A stretch of 64,000 nt of DNA from Heterocephalus glaber (lineage: Eukaryota > Chordata > Mammalia > Rodentia > Bathyergidae). The position numbers and the translations under genes are program-made. Location: positions 3,826,693 to 3,890,692 of the forward strand of contig NW_004624880.1 in assembly GCF_000247695.1 (NCBI RefSeq). Direction: 5' to 3'. The notes beneath the pieces were generated by a model that did no database searches, was not told the origin of the DNA, and worked only from the letters and a program-made list of their open reading frames with translations. Below are positions 50,331-61,256 of the stretch, piece after piece (position 1 is the stretch's first letter; every line of letters begins with the position of its first letter).

Positions 50331-51177
50331 AATTATTTCCTTTTATGACAGGTCTGTAACTTTGAAAAATATCAAAAGTGCAGTGCATCTATTAAAAAAT
50401 CAGCAGTGCCAAATATATTGAGCATCAAATTTCCCTAACATACTATTTCCTAACTTTTATGCTTATTGAATAATGGTTTTAAATGGTAACCATAAATATC
50501 TTCAGTTAAATAATCTCATATCTGAATTAAATCATGGAAGAACTGTTATATTTTAAAATTCCAATTTACTTATCAGTAAAATGGATGGTTTGACGATATC
50601 CCCAGAAAATGGGGCTTTTATATATAGGAAAATGATAATCCTCTACCTGCTATTGTCATTGGTATAAACACTAATGTAACAGATTTTTTTCCACACTGAT
50701 ATTTCTACTTGAGCAAAATCCTAGAAGTAGTCATTATCATACCAATACTGAAGAATTAACCATTCCTCAAACATAGAACCAACTTTAGTATTTCTTGGTT
50801 ATGGTACTTAGTCTTGGTATTACTGAATGCAATGAATTTTTCTTACTGAACATGGGTGGATTAAGGCAAAAGGATATATAGCCAGGTCCCTTCAGTAGTT
50901 CATTCTTTCTTATTTAAAACTGTTGCTGAGGCTATAAAAACTATAGATCTGCTGGTTGGAAAGATACAAATTGTCCTTGGACCAACCAACACTCAATATT
51001 TGAAACATGGTATTAGAATCTTGGTGTTCATAGCATCTTCCTTTGATCTACCATAATGGCTGTTGCTTAGCAGTGTGCACAATGCTTATTTTCAAATGAT
51101 ACCATTTATTGCCATGTATCTTCACTGGGTATCAATTATTTCTTCTTATTAAAAATAGTTAAGATTTGGGCAATAAT
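50331..51177 (-). other. SC5D: Probable SC5D 3' untranslated region and flank
   Basis: Sequence directly after the SC5D stop on its strand. An aataaa signal on the minus strand lies at 51110-51105, about 70 bp past the stop, but others occur farther along (for example 49556-49551). I cannot tell from sequence which is used, so the extent of the 3' UTR is unknown. Confidence 0.45.
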
Positions 51178-51633
51178 CTACTCTATCTTTGTAAGCTCTC
51201 CATTGCCTAATTTTTCTTTTTTATAACCGTTTTCTGAAGGGCTACTGCACTTCTGTTCTGTCATATTTTTCACATAACTATGTGGTCCCTTCCCCTCAAA
51301 GGAGGAAGGATTTTTGAATGAACCTCCAATTCTGTCCCACAATGTAAAGTACTGTCCATAGTTATAGTCAAAGAACAGGTGGTGGTCTGTATGATGAGCT
51401 GAGCCATTAATAAATGGCCTGAAGATCCGAGGGACACGAAAGTCACCATCATGAATGGAAATTGTCCAGACATTAACAAAAATATACAAACCTAAGTAAA
51501 CTAACTTGTGTAATGGAAAAACAAAAGGGTATATATGGTAAGGTAGACTCTGAAGAAAGCCATCCAGAGGGTGAAAAGCATGACTTGCAAATGGAGTAGT
51601 AATCTTCCACATATGATGAGGTTTATGTATGCG
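51178..51633 (-). CDS. SC5D: SC5D last coding exon
   Basis: 456 nt, codons for residues 148-298 and the TAG stop at 51180-51178. The acceptor is tcttctttag before CGC ATA CAT. It carries the second His cluster at its very start (RIHKPHH) and the third (HTDHH, 228-232), followed by [20 protein letters not shown] and a polar C-terminal tail ending LTKIE. Confidence 0.97.
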   Translation of the reverse strand, partial: RIHKPHHMWKITTPFASHAFHPLDGFLQSLPYHIYPFVFPLHKLVYLGLYIFVNVWTISIHDGDFRVPRIFRPFINGSAHHTDHHLFFDYNYGQYFTLWDRIGGSFKNPSSFEGKGPHSYVKNMTEQKCSSPSENGYKKEKLGNGELTKIE

Positions 51634-54600
51634 CTAAAGAAGAAAGGGACATAATTAGCACCATGAGCTTTACCCAGTGCAACAGTAAACTTAACTTTGC
51701 ATACTCACGTTATGAAGACGAACTAACTAAAAGATCCCTTTGAAACCAGCAAAATTGCTTTATAAAAGAGCCTCCTTCTTTAACCCACAAGTGAAATTTC
51801 ATAACAGTCCCTCTATATCCATAAAGAAAAATATGAACAAAATGTACCTGGTACCTGCTATGACTCTGGCTACTTAAACATTTACTAAAGGAAATTCTTG
51901 GGAAAGAGAATAAAATTGAAAATCATACATTGCTGAAATGTGTAACATTTTTTCTATTTCCCCTACTAATGACTCTACCTTGTATACAAGTTTATGATGA
52001 AGGCCTCTGTGAATCCAATAGATCAGCATGTCGGTGAAAAAGAGGAAGGATATTATACTAACAATGAGTTGCAACCAGCCTAAAAGAGACAACAGGGAAC
52101 AGGAGAATCAAGATTTGGCTCCTAGGACTACAGTTCACCTTTCACATGTCCATGTAAGTGCAAAACGGAATCCTAAGTTAAAACAATATCAACTGTTTTG
52201 GCTAACTCAATACATTATAAATTAATCTCCCCTCACTCCATGAAATTTGGTCATTTCTTTATTTTTCTTCTCATAAGAACTTGAAATGTCCAACATTTAA
52301 TTGATTTCTTTTTTTACATTAGTTTATTTTTAACTGATACACAAAAGAAAAAATTTTACATATTGATGGGTAATTTATTAAATCATAAAGATACCTGAGA
52401 CAGAAAAGGACATTCCTGAGACATCTTCAATATTATTTAAATCTCTGAGAATACTACCACTTGATCATTTTCCTTCATAGTAACCTTCCTAAATCATTAT
52501 CTTAACAATAGGATCTTCTTGCTTAGGACCCTATTTTTTACTAAATGCTTCAAGCCTATCATTAATCCATAATCTGATCCTTTCTGACCTTTGCAACCTT
52601 ATCATTCTCACACTTCTGCCCTAGCCAGGTGAGTTTACTCAGTGTCCTCCCGAAATCTTGCTACTTTTAACCTCTGTCCCTTTACTCAAGTGTCCCATAA
52701 ATCTAGAATGCTCCTCCTCTTTCCTCTATTTTTAACTCATACGCCTAATCATTTTTCAAAGCCCAGGCAATTCTAGTGTATGATTTTGTGCCCTCTCTTA
52801 AGTAACTAACCTCTCATTTTGAGAGCATGGATTTAGTGCCAGCATGCCAAGGTTCAAGTCTTAGATCTACCACTCAATTGCTGAGTAATGTAAGCAAGTT
52901 CCTGAAATTCTCCATGTTCCTAATCTACTCACCTACAAAAGGAACACAGTAATAGTTGCCACCTCACAGAACTGTTGTAGGAAAAAATGTCTCGATACAT
53001 GTGAAGAGCTTAGGACTGTCATTAACACATTTTAGTACTCAGTAAATGCTAACTGCTGTTCTTGTATTCTATATTCTAGATACTAGAAATATATCTGGAT
53101 GAAATAGTTTCAGAATTTTACAAAAGCTTAATTATTGCAAGACTGTTTACAACAGAAACAAATATAAATATCTAAAGGTCTAGTGATTAGCAATCAATTA
53201 ATTATAGACATATACACAATGAAATACTGTAACTAATGTACTATTTAATGTCAACATTTATTGATATGAAATTATGTCCATATTTATTAAGGTGGAAAAA
53301 GCTGGGAGCAAACAGTGCATTGTAAATAATGAAGGATACAGACACAGAAAAGTGGGAAGATATGTGACAAAAGACTTACAGTTTCCAGGTAGTAGGATAA
53401 TGGATTCTTAAAAATTTGTATTTTCAGATTTTCAGCAACATTCATGTGCTACTTGAATCACTTTTTTAGAAGTTTGGATTCAAGAAAAATAACAGAAAAC
53501 AAGCTCATCCTTCTTTATGGCAGAGAAGTACTCCATTATATAAAAAACAACCCATATCTTCTTTATCCATTCACCCGTTGATGGGCCTTTGGGCTGTTTC
53601 CAAGATACAGCTATTACAAATGATGAGTCTGAGACATTTACAGCTAAATGGATGGACCTTGAGACTATACTCTTAAGTGAGATAAATTGGACACACATGT
53701 TTAAATACCACATTGTTTCTCTGGTGTGAGAAACTGAAAGTGGAAATAAGGACTGAGATGTATAATGGATGTTGGGAAATGGGAAGAAAATGTTCAAATG
53801 GGAAAGGGAACAAGGAAAGGGGGAGGGAGAAAGGAAGGAAGGGACAAGAAAAAAAAAGTAAAAATAAAAGGAAAAAATGGAAAACAAAGCTTTTGCATAT
53901 AAGGAGGGGAAGGGGTCTGGGAGGGGGAGAAGAGGCAGGATATATAATGTACAGGTGCAAATTCCCTATGATGACCGTTATCATTATGTATATCTAAAAT
54001 GTACCATGTACCAATAAATGTTTTGCTTTAAAAAAAAAAAAAGGAAACAAATGCAAAGACCTATCTAATCACTTAATTTTCTCCGAGGGACAATTTCATC
54101 TATAATAGACTTTAAAGTTGATAGACAAAATGAAGGAAATACATGTATGTGACAAGATATGAATGCATGAAAGTTGAACATTAAAAGAAAACTAAACAAT
54201 TTAAATGAAAAAGAGAGGGAGAACTGTTTCTGTAAAGAAATCAGACCAGTCTCCTGATCGCTGTCTTCTTTACTTACCATGAGGAAACTCTATTTCTTCA
54301 TATAATTTGCTGTAACCTCTCACCTCTAGCAGGAATAATGCAACGGTGGGAATACTGATCCATGGCATTGACTGGATGGTGAATTTAATCTCTCGATAGA
54401 CTTGATTCTGAAAATAAAATCTCCAGTATTTAAAAGTTACAAAATCTATGTTCAACAAAAAAGGCATAAAATTGTTTTGAATTGGATTTTTAAACTGTCT
54501 CTTACATACATTAAGGGACTTATCTTCATACTGTTTCTATAAAAATTTCAAAACATGGGAGGGAGCATGTAAGTAAAATACTTTCGTATTGAGCAAATAA

Positions 54601-55572
54601 CTATCTTAAATACTAAAATCTTTTCTCCTCTCCACAAAAGTTTTAGAATCATTTCTTTCATAATTAACTTCCATCCCCACCCCTATTATTAAAGGGAATG
54701 AAGCTCCGTGCAGAACCTGCCTAACAAGTAGGAGGCCCTGAGTTCAATTCCTAGTACCAGAAAAGAAAAAAGAAAAAAGCTCCCCCCCACAAAAAAGCCC
54801 CTAAATTTTTTTTTTTTTGGTGCCAGGGATCAAACTCGGGTCCTTGTGCTTGCACAGCAGGTGGCGAAACCACTGAGCTAAATCCCCGGCCCCCTAAAAT
54901 TGTTTTTTAGTCCTTGGAGTAACTGACAAATACAAATAACTGAATGACTAAAACAACTCTAATGCTGAGTTTGAATCCCCTGTCTGACTAAAGAAAAACA
55001 TACATGTTTAAAACATATTTCAGTCTGTGAAAGTCAAACAACATAATTACATAAATGAGTAAATTTATTATTCATCAATACTGTTATTAGCAAAAATATT
55101 CTCATCCATGTATCTAGCAAGGTAAGATAGGCTTATAACAAAAAAAAATTACATTCATTCATATGTTTAAATCAAAGGATGAAGAGAGAAGATTATCACT
55201 CAGAAAAATATCTAACCCATTTTAGGGGCTGGCTTCAAAAACTTTAATGGTTACATATACCATTTAATCTAAAAATCTGGTAAAACATCACATATTTTTA
55301 CTATATATCAGATTTTATTTTACTGTAACAGTAGTTAGAAAATAGCTAAGAAAATATCTTACCTCTAAAAATTGTGGATGTTTCATTAATGAATGGTCAT
55401 AGATAAAATAATAGCTCAGTGTTGCACAGAAGAAATAAAGGACAAAAGCACCAAGGTTTGTCACAATCAGGAGACTAATAGTTTGTCGAAATATGTCATC
55501 CTCTGGCCATGTGGATGGATATACATATGGTGTAAAAAAATAATAATCTGAGCCACTGAGAACATAGTCCAT
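51178..55572 (-). CDS. SC5D: SC5D, lathosterol oxidase (sterol C5-desaturase), complete coding region in four exons
   Basis: Coding exons on the minus strand: 55572-55363, 54407-54278, 52079-51979 and 51633-51178, 897 nt in total, encoding 298 residues (the human protein has 299). The product is an ER membrane di-iron enzyme that introduces the C5 double bond into lathosterol to make 7-dehydrocholesterol, late in cholesterol synthesis, using O2 and cytochrome b5 electrons. Visible features are hydrophobic segments at about residues 31-58, 84-98, 117-136 and 179-204, and the three iron-binding His clusters HRGLHH (137-142), HKPHH (150-154) and HTDHH (228-232). All introns have GT-AG ends and phases fit (0, 1, 0). 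The start ATG GAC TAT gives [21 protein letters not shown] non-coding first exon is expected further right. No disabling change is seen, so the gene looks functional. Confidence 0.97.
51979..52079 (-). CDS. SC5D: SC5D third coding exon
   Basis: 101 nt with acceptor ctcttttag and donor gtagag (a weaker +3 to +6 than gtaagt). Encodes [20 protein letters not shown] and the first His cluster HRGLHH, ending …LVYK. The codon for Gly114 is split across the preceding intron. Confidence 0.96.
52480..52812 (+). repeat. L2-type LINE fragment in an SC5D intron
   Basis: ctgacctttgcaaccttatc, cctgtccctttactcaagtg-like, tctagaatgctcctcctctttc and ttttcaaagcccaggcaattc follow the L2 order. Confidence 0.55.
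52815..53052 (+). repeat. MIR-type SINE in an SC5D intron
   Basis: gagcatggatttagtgccagc, ggttcaagtcttagatctacc, gctgagtaatgtaagcaag, gccacctcacagaactgttg, tagtactcagtaaatgctaac: a nearly full-length MIR. Confidence 0.78.
53500..54042 (+). mobile_element. LINE-1 3' end with 5' inversion (twin-priming structure) in an SC5D intron
   Basis: From about 53625 to 54042 the sequence is a plus-strand L1 3' end: catttacagctaaatggatgg, gagactatactcttaagtgag, a G/A-rich 3' UTR, aatgtaccatgtaccaataaa and a poly(A) run. The first part (about 53500-53622) is in the opposite orientation: it reads catccttctttatggcagag … ttgggctgtttccaagatac … agctattacaaatg, the same strand sense as the minus-strand L1 at 6135-6250. 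The two parts are adjacent in the L1, so this is an inverted 5' end of one insertion. It is antisense to SC5D. Confidence 0.88.
54278..54407 (-). CDS. SC5D: SC5D second coding exon
   Basis: 130 nt, acceptor tttattttcag and donor gtaagt. Encodes residues 71-113 and the first base of codon 114 ([20 protein letters not shown] … EIEFPHG). Compared with the human protein as I know it, the loop before EFP is one residue shorter, which accounts for the total of 298. Confidence 0.96.
54698..54765 (+). mobile_element. Degraded ID-type SINE in an SC5D intron
   Basis: gaatgaagctccgtgcagaac … gaggccctgagttcaattcctag and an A/G-rich tail. The A box end is poorly kept. Confidence 0.65.
54806..54890 (-). 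mobile_element. ID-type SINE in an SC5D intron
   Basis: Reversed ID of the gcacagcaggtggcgaaacc subfamily (ttggtgccagggatcaaactcg … gctaaatccccggcc). Short repeats cccctaaa at 54798 and 54891 bracket it. It lies in the sense orientation of SC5D. Confidence 0.9.
55363..55572 (-). CDS. SC5D: SC5D first coding exon
   Basis: 210 coding nt, residues 1-70. The exon starts at about 55580 (acceptor gttgtctttcag) with 8 nt of leader before the ATG at 55572-55570; the donor is gtaaga. It encodes the N-terminal [20 protein letters not shown] segment and the first hydrophobic region. Confidence 0.96.
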
Positions 55573-55580
55573 CTTCACCT

Positions 55581-56305
55581 CTGAAAGACAACCATGTGTA
55601 ACAATTACTTATCATGTCTATATTTTTCTAAGCAAAACTTTTTCAGAAAAACTGCATGCTTTCCAATTTAAGATTATATGTAGCACAAATCTCTTGTCAA
55701 TAGATTCCTCTAAATGCCATCTTTAGCATCAGAAGAGATCTAAATACCATCTCCAGTCCAATCTCCTCATATTATACATGAAGTCACTAAAGCTCAGCTA
55801 GAGAAACTGAGGCCTAGAAAGCTTTTCTTCTAAGGCCATCAAGCTAATTAAGTGACAAACCCAGTTCTAATTACACATTAGGGCTCCTATGGTAACATGG
55901 CATGTCACAAAGATAGGAATGATCAAAACTAGGTACTCAATTGTTACAAGTTTCATCTCACCTATCCTTTAAAGGACCCATATTTCAGATTTCTATTTCA
56001 GTGCTGAGACCTAAGAAGAATTCCTCAAAAGGTTTTGATGCTGCCACCACAACCAGGAAGTCAGGGACCACCTGCTCTGTGAACTCCCAATGACAGAACA
56101 AGGGCAGAAATACTTTCCCAGTTAAGAACTAGAAGACATTTCTTTCTTTCCTTCTAATCAATATCCTAGTTTGAGGCTGGCAAACTGTGGCCTGGAGGTG
56201 AAACTCAGAAAGTTTCAAACACACATGTGTCCAAATGTTACGTATCACCTCTTGCTACTTTTCTAATACTACAAGGAGGGTTGACACATTGTAAGAAACA
56301 AAATC
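55581..56305. other. Probable SC5D intron 1; no further exon recognised
   Basis: No exon, CpG-rich region or promoter seen. A diverged MIR-like stretch is at 55720-55880 (aaactgaggcctagaaagc). If SC5D keeps its usual non-coding first exon, everything from here to the right edge may be intron 1 or upstream of it. Confidence 0.45.
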
Positions 56306-56307
56306 AA

Positions 56308-56458
56308 AGATATTTTACATTTTTTCATTAGTATATTTTGGCACATAATGAATGTTTTCATCATGGGATATAGGTATATAGATACATATTCCGTCTACCT
56401 CCTTTTTATTGCCTGTTCCCCTCGCCACCCTCCCATCTAACACTTTATGGGAAAAGTT
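56308..56458 (-). mobile_element. LINE-1 3' UTR fragment
   Basis: cattagtatattttggcac, ataatgaatgttttcatcatg, then C/T-rich sequence with cctgttcccctcgccaccc. Same family as the L1 at 5726. Confidence 0.72.
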
Positions 56459-57194
56459 TGCCAGCTCCTATTCCGCATGCTTAAACTTTAGAAAAACTTT
56501 ACTCATTCAGCAAATACTTCAGTCTATTCTAGATTCACAGTCCTATTATAATGCAGTTCAGCATCATTATGGTCAGTTTTTGTGATCTGACCATTTATGA
56601 TATACTTATTCCTTCTTCACCGCATTGTTTGCAGAGAAAAATACGTTCAACATTCTAAAATCTTTCACACGTTTTGAACAACAAAAAAAATCAGCCTGAC
56701 AACTGATTAACCATATGAGATTTCAGGTGCTGAAATGGCCTTTATTTGCTACATATTGGGCCATGTTAATATGTACTGACTTATGAAATAGCCTATATAA
56801 AAGAAAAATTCTTAAAATATTTATGCCCTTACTTATTTGTAGCCCACACTCACCTATGTCCAGATGTCCCACAAAATTTCTCCACTGTATCCCTCAGGGA
56901 TTTAGAGAGTCTCTTAAAAAAATAATAGATACCCAGCATTCAAAATGATAAACTGATATAAAAAAATTGATGATGAGAAATCTTCCTTCCATCCATGACT
57001 ATGCACTACAATTGTCACCTCACTTCCAGCACTATGAATCCTTAGGTGTTTTTTAATGTGAGAGCAAACAATTACAAATTTTTTTCCCCTTCTTTCCTAC
57101 AGAAAGTAGTATGTGAAATATACTGTGAAATTCTTTTATGTAATAAATATCTTGGAGATCTTCCCATCTCTATATAAATAGCACTCTCCCCTCT
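56459..57194. other. No gene seen
   Basis: A/T-rich; no recognised feature. Confidence 0.3.
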
Positions 57195-57410
57195 TTTTTT
57201 AATTTGTTTTTTAAACAGCTTTACTGAGATGAAATTTACATAAAATTCATTTTAAAGTGGATGATTCGTAGGCTTTTCAACATATCCTCAGAGCTGTGCC
57301 ATCATTATCATTATCTAGTCTCAGGACATTTTCATCACAACAAAAATCTCCATTCTCTATACCATTAAGCTTTTTAGATATGTAGGTTAATGTTTCTCAT
57401 CAAATCTGAG
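57195..57410 (-). mobile_element. Ancient LINE-1 3' end
   Basis: acagctttactgagatgaaat, ttacataaaattcattttaaag and cagagctgtgccatcattat are the reversed 3' end of an old L1. Confidence 0.65.
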
Positions 57411-57544
57411 GAGTCTGGGATCACTATTTCTTAAACTCTACCGTTCTCTCTACTCTTTATGGAACTTCCATAATACTTATATGGTATGCTTGACAGGGTC
57501 CCCCAAGTCCCTGAAGTTCTGTCCCTTTTATTTTCTTTTCCTTG

Positions 57545-57748
57545 CAATACTGGTAATTGAACCCAGGGCCTCATGCATGCTAGGCAAGTGGTCTGCCACT
57601 GAGCTACATTCCCAGCCCTTTTTAAATTTTATTTTTGGGTCAGGGTCTTGCTAAGTTGCTCAGACTGGCCTCAAACTAGCAATCTTCCTACCCAAGCCTC
57701 CAGAGCAGTTAGAATTAAAGGTTGTGGACCATCATGTCTGGTCTCCAT
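57545..57748 (-). mobile_element. B1-ID dimeric SINE
   Basis: Reversed ID unit (ctggtaattgaacccaggg … ctgccactgagctacattccc) followed by a reversed 7SL unit (gtcagggtcttgctaagttg … cctcaaactagcaatcttcc … gaccatcatgtctgg). Third copy of the composite in this window. Confidence 0.85.
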
Positions 57749-57843
57749 CCTTCTTTTTTCTTCCTGACCTTCAGACTAGATAATCTCAACTGAACTATCT
57801 TCAAGCCCACTGGTTTCTGTTTTGTCAGCTTAAATCTGCTGTT
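57749..57843 (-). mobile_element. Left part of an old L1 fragment split by a younger L1
   Basis: ctggtttctgttttgtcagc, ttaaatctgctgttaaac continue into the sequence at 58125, interrupted by the insertion at 57860. Confidence 0.5.
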
Positions 57844-57859
57844 AAACTTGACAATTTTT

Positions 57860-58108
57860 GGTGGGAGGGGAAGGGGAAAGGGAAGAAGGGAAAGGAAAAA
57901 TTAAGAGAAAGAAAAAAAGAAATGGAATCAAACTCTGTAAATAGGGAAGGGTGGAGGGGGTGAAGGGTGCATAGGTAATGGGAGAAAAAATAAGAACTAA
58001 GATACATCATGCTCTGGTACAAACACTCAATGATAAATGTAAATGTATTTTATACCTAAAATGTACCAATAAATATATATAAATAATAAAAAATAATAAA
58101 AGTAAAAT
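57860..58108 (+). mobile_element. LINE-1 3' UTR insertion with exact 16-bp target duplication
   Basis: Plus-strand L1 3' UTR: G/A-rich block (gtgggaggggaaggggaaag), catcatgctctggtacaaac, cctaaaatgtaccaataaa and an A/T-rich tail. Exact direct repeat aaacttgacaattttt at 57844-57859 and 58109-58124. A heavily 5'-truncated copy of only about 250 bp. Confidence 0.93.
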
Positions 58109-58124
58109 AAACTTGACAATTTTT

Positions 58125-58700
58125 AATTTTAGTTATTGCATTTTTCAACTCTTGAATTTCTATTTGGTTCTTTTAAAGATAATCTCTATTACTTAACTGA
58201 TACTTTCTACTTGGTAGGAAATTGTTTCATACTTCCTTTTAGTTAAACATATTGTCCTTTAGTTCTCTTAAAATATTTCTATTAGCTGATATACAGTCTT
58301 TCTTTGTTCAATAAGTCCAACATCTGGGCTCTTTCAGGGACAGTTTATAGTAACTGTCTTTTTTAGTGTGTATAGGTCCATATGTACTTTCCCATTTATT
58401 TGTATGTCTCATAATTTCTTTTTTGGAAAAGGAATATTTTAAATAATGTAACATGGCAACTCTGGAAATAAGATTATCTATATCCTTCCCTTCCCCATTC
58501 CCAGGGTTTCATGTTATATCATGTGATTTTCCAAAATTAATTGTATAATACCTGTATTCTTTGTTGGGCACAATTACTGAAGACTAGTGCTAACTGTATA
58601 CAATTTCTTTAAAAGTCTCCCAGCCTCTGCTAAGGTGATGCATGTGTTGGGCCATGATTTCAGTGTTTCTGTGAATAGTTTACAACTCTGACTTGCCCTT
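58125..58700 (-). mobile_element. Ancient LINE-1 fragment
   Basis: Reversed old L1: tcaactcttgaatttctatttgg, taagtccaacatctgggctc, tttcagggacagtttatag, tttgtatgtctcataatttc, acatggcaactctggaaata. Confidence 0.65.
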
Positions 58701-59745
58701 TACTTCCACCTTGAATGGATCTTCAAGATCAAAGATGAGAGATCAGGATCTCTTTGTTTATTTTTTAGGTGCATGCACAGCCCTGTGTCTTTTCTCATGG
58801 ACATCTCATTGTCCTGAGTGACCTTTTTTAATTTTTTGGTTAGACTCTTCTCAAGACCTACTGGTAACAGCATCTCTCCAGGCGTTCTGATGTTTACGAA
58901 TAATTACTCTTGAAAAACATCTTGGTAAGGTCAGGATGTTTACAGTAAGCAAGTTCTAAGACAGGTCTAAAGAAGACAAGCCTTGAGAATGGAGTTTTTC
59001 AGGGGCTTCTAGGGGAGCTGCAAACTTGTTGTTTCCCCCAGTGGCTGCCATGCTACTGTTTTTCAGTTATGTTACAAGACTGTTAGTTTCAAAACTACCA
59101 GGGGCATGAAGAAAGGGCAAGTTAAAATACAGTAAAGCTCATTGTTCCTACTGGGCTTTAGCAATTTTCCTCAAATTAATGCTTCCTAGAATTACTGTAA
59201 ACCTTTACTTTCTAGAGATCCAAAAATGCTGATTTTGAAAACTTCTGTCAGTGTTTTTTGTTTTGCCTTTACAGAGGAGTAGATTTTCAAAGTTTCCTAC
59301 TGTACTATTCTGGAAGTCACTTCTTTTTACAGTACAGGTCTACCATTCTCACTTAAAACATCTGGCTGGACTCAGGTATATTTTGAAATTCAGAATTTCT
59401 AGACTTTGCAAAGATCACAAATATCACCCTGTCACATTAATATGTTTAGAAAATGTATAAATATTCACATTAAGTGTGATCAATACTATAAATAGTATTA
59501 GTTTATTTATATGATAATTTGTTATAATTATGTATATACTTACAAATATAGTAAGCTATATATACATATATATATACAACAGTCCAATAACTGATTATAG
59601 AATTTATAAAGATGATAAAAACTTTATTGCTTTTCTTTTTAAAACATTTGGTAAACTTTCAAATACATACAAAATCAAAGCTAGATACCTGTGGATAGAT
59701 GTTCATGTGTACAAAAAAGACTCATTACATTTGGTCACTTGAAGA
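58701..59745. other. No gene seen
   Basis: No feature recognised. A (TA)n-rich stretch lies at 59530-59580. Confidence 0.3.
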
Positions 59746-60113
59746 TCTTAAAGACAAGGGTCTATTAGGTTGGAATTAAACACTGATGATGTGCCAGGAT
59801 CAGGGTTCTCAGGTGATGACACGCTGCCACCCAAGATGGCCCTTTGAAAAGATTTCTACCAATGTCATGTCTTATGAACATAATGTTTGTCTATGCGATA
59901 ACTATGTGCCACAGTGCTTTAGTGATTCTGCCTTGTGTTCACAATGTAGCCACCGTCATTGTTCATGTTATCTTTACTGTCCTCATGCTTACGTGTCTTT
60001 AAAAGCCTCCAAGTAATTTCTCCATCACACAACAAATGACTGACAGAAGCATCATGATCAATGCGTAGTATTTCAAGGGCAGCTTCTTCTGACTTATTAA
60101 TGGTTTTGGCCAT
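59746..60113 (-). pseudogene. Unidentified coding-like segment, possible processed pseudogene
   Basis: One minus-strand frame looks protein-like in composition: it starts MAKTINKSEEAALEILRIDH (60113 downward), continues DGEITWRLLKTRKHEDSKDN, meets a stop near 59921, and after three stops gives RAILGGSVSSPENPDPGTSS with a final stop near 59747. Continuous hydrophilic sequence in one frame between stops suggests a decayed gene copy, but I do not recognise the parent. It could be chance. Further upstream in the same frame there are more stops. Confidence 0.3.
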
Positions 60114-60424
60114 TAAATGTTATGGTGCAATTAATGAGATTAGGTATCATTACCTCACTAGTGATAGAAAATCCTTAAAAATATTTGTAGGCTCATTTTC
60201 AAATCCCACTATCAGCTAAAATACTACACATTTATTAATGTGGATTTACCAACATCATTTTGGGCATTAAATAACTATAAACAGACCTTTACGACTGAAC
60301 TCTTAAGGAAGTTTTGATTCCTTGGCCTCCATTAGTTGTGTGGGCAATACAAATACTTTTCCAGGGCAAGACATTCCTTGGCAAGAAAGGTTGTATTCCA
60401 ATTTTAGTTTAGTGCATGGTGAGA

Positions 60425-60575
60425 GCTACAGGTCTAGTTTTAATCTTTGGCAAGTTGTAACCCAATTTTTCCAGCACCATTTATTAAAGAGGCTATCTTT
60501 CCTCCAGTGAGGGTGTTTGGCTTTGTCGAAGGTGAGGTGGCTGAGTGTGTCTGGAGTTGTTTCTGCATCTTCTTC
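60425..60575 (-). mobile_element. LINE-1 ORF2 fragment
   Basis: gagctacaggtctagttttaa, ttttccagcaccatttatta, aagaggctatctttcctcc, gtgtctggagttgtttctgc match 7203-7350 of the large L1 on the same strand. Truncated on both sides; no 3' UTR attached. Confidence 0.85.
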
Positions 60576-60736
60576 TTCTTTTTTTTTTTAAAGAAAAGAT
60601 AAGAGTTTATTCAGATGAGACTACACTGTCAAGAGGGACAGCAGCATGTTTCCAAGAGAGGAAGCAGATTTAAAGTCAAACAACATATGCACAATCAAGG
60701 ACATCATCAGTTCCCAGTATTTAAAATGACTGACTT

Positions 60737-61236
60737 TGTCTGGAGCAATGCTACACAATTTAAGGGAAAAATCATTTGGTTAGCCTAGTTCTTCTGCCTA
60801 CAGCCCAGCTATGGAATTCCAAGACATAATTCCATTTTGCCCTCTGGTCACAACTGAGACCTCAATGATCCAGTGAGGCTGTGATTCTCCAGGACAAGAA
60901 ACATTCTTGGAGCTGGAAACATCCTGGGAGGAACAAACATCTACTCAGTTCCTCCTTGTTCTTAGATTGTTACATTTTATTTACACAGGATGTACTGAAC
61001 TCTCTGCAAGTCATTTGTTAACATTTGTTTCTCCCAATGTACTGAATAAAAGGTGCGGTAAGCTGAGGGCTTTCGTTTTTGCCGCCCAGAGCAGCACTGA
61101 TCAGACCCAAAGCTCAGCTTCTTCTAAGTCTCATTTTTCTACCTTTCCTATAATTCGCCTTGTGCTGCCATGGCTCACAGGAGACTAGGACTTACTGCAG
61201 AGGTTCTAGTAACATCCCCTTTCCCTGTTCCCTACA
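60737..61236 (+). repeat. 5' LTR of the endogenous retrovirus
   Basis: 500 bp with TG…CA ends: it starts tgtctggagcaatgctacac and ends ctgttccctaca. The start reappears as tgtcgggagcaatgctacat at 63963, with 36 of 38 bases identical up to the window end. A poly(A) signal aataaa is at 61045-61050. I do not see a clear TATA box. Confidence 0.88.
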
Positions 61237-61238
61237 TT

Positions 61239-61256
61239 TGGCACCCAACTTGGATG
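61239..61256 (+). other. Retroviral primer-binding site (tRNA-Lys type)
   Basis: tggcacccaacttggatg begins 2 bp after the LTR end. It fits the 3' end complement of the Lys(1,2)-type tRNA used by HERV-K-like elements, with several mismatches. It supports placement in class II. Confidence 0.75.

Noticed and set aside
51270..51479. 69-codon minus-strand frame overlapping the last SC5D exon
   Set aside because: It is the alternative frame of a real coding exon.
53713..53997. 94-codon frame rich in Lys, Glu and Gly
   Set aside because: It is the G/A-rich 3' UTR of an L1 translated by chance.
55581..60736. Search for the SC5D promoter or non-coding first exon
   Set aside because: No CpG-rich stretch, sterol-response-like cluster or donor site convincing enough to call was seen; the region is repeats and A/T-rich DNA.
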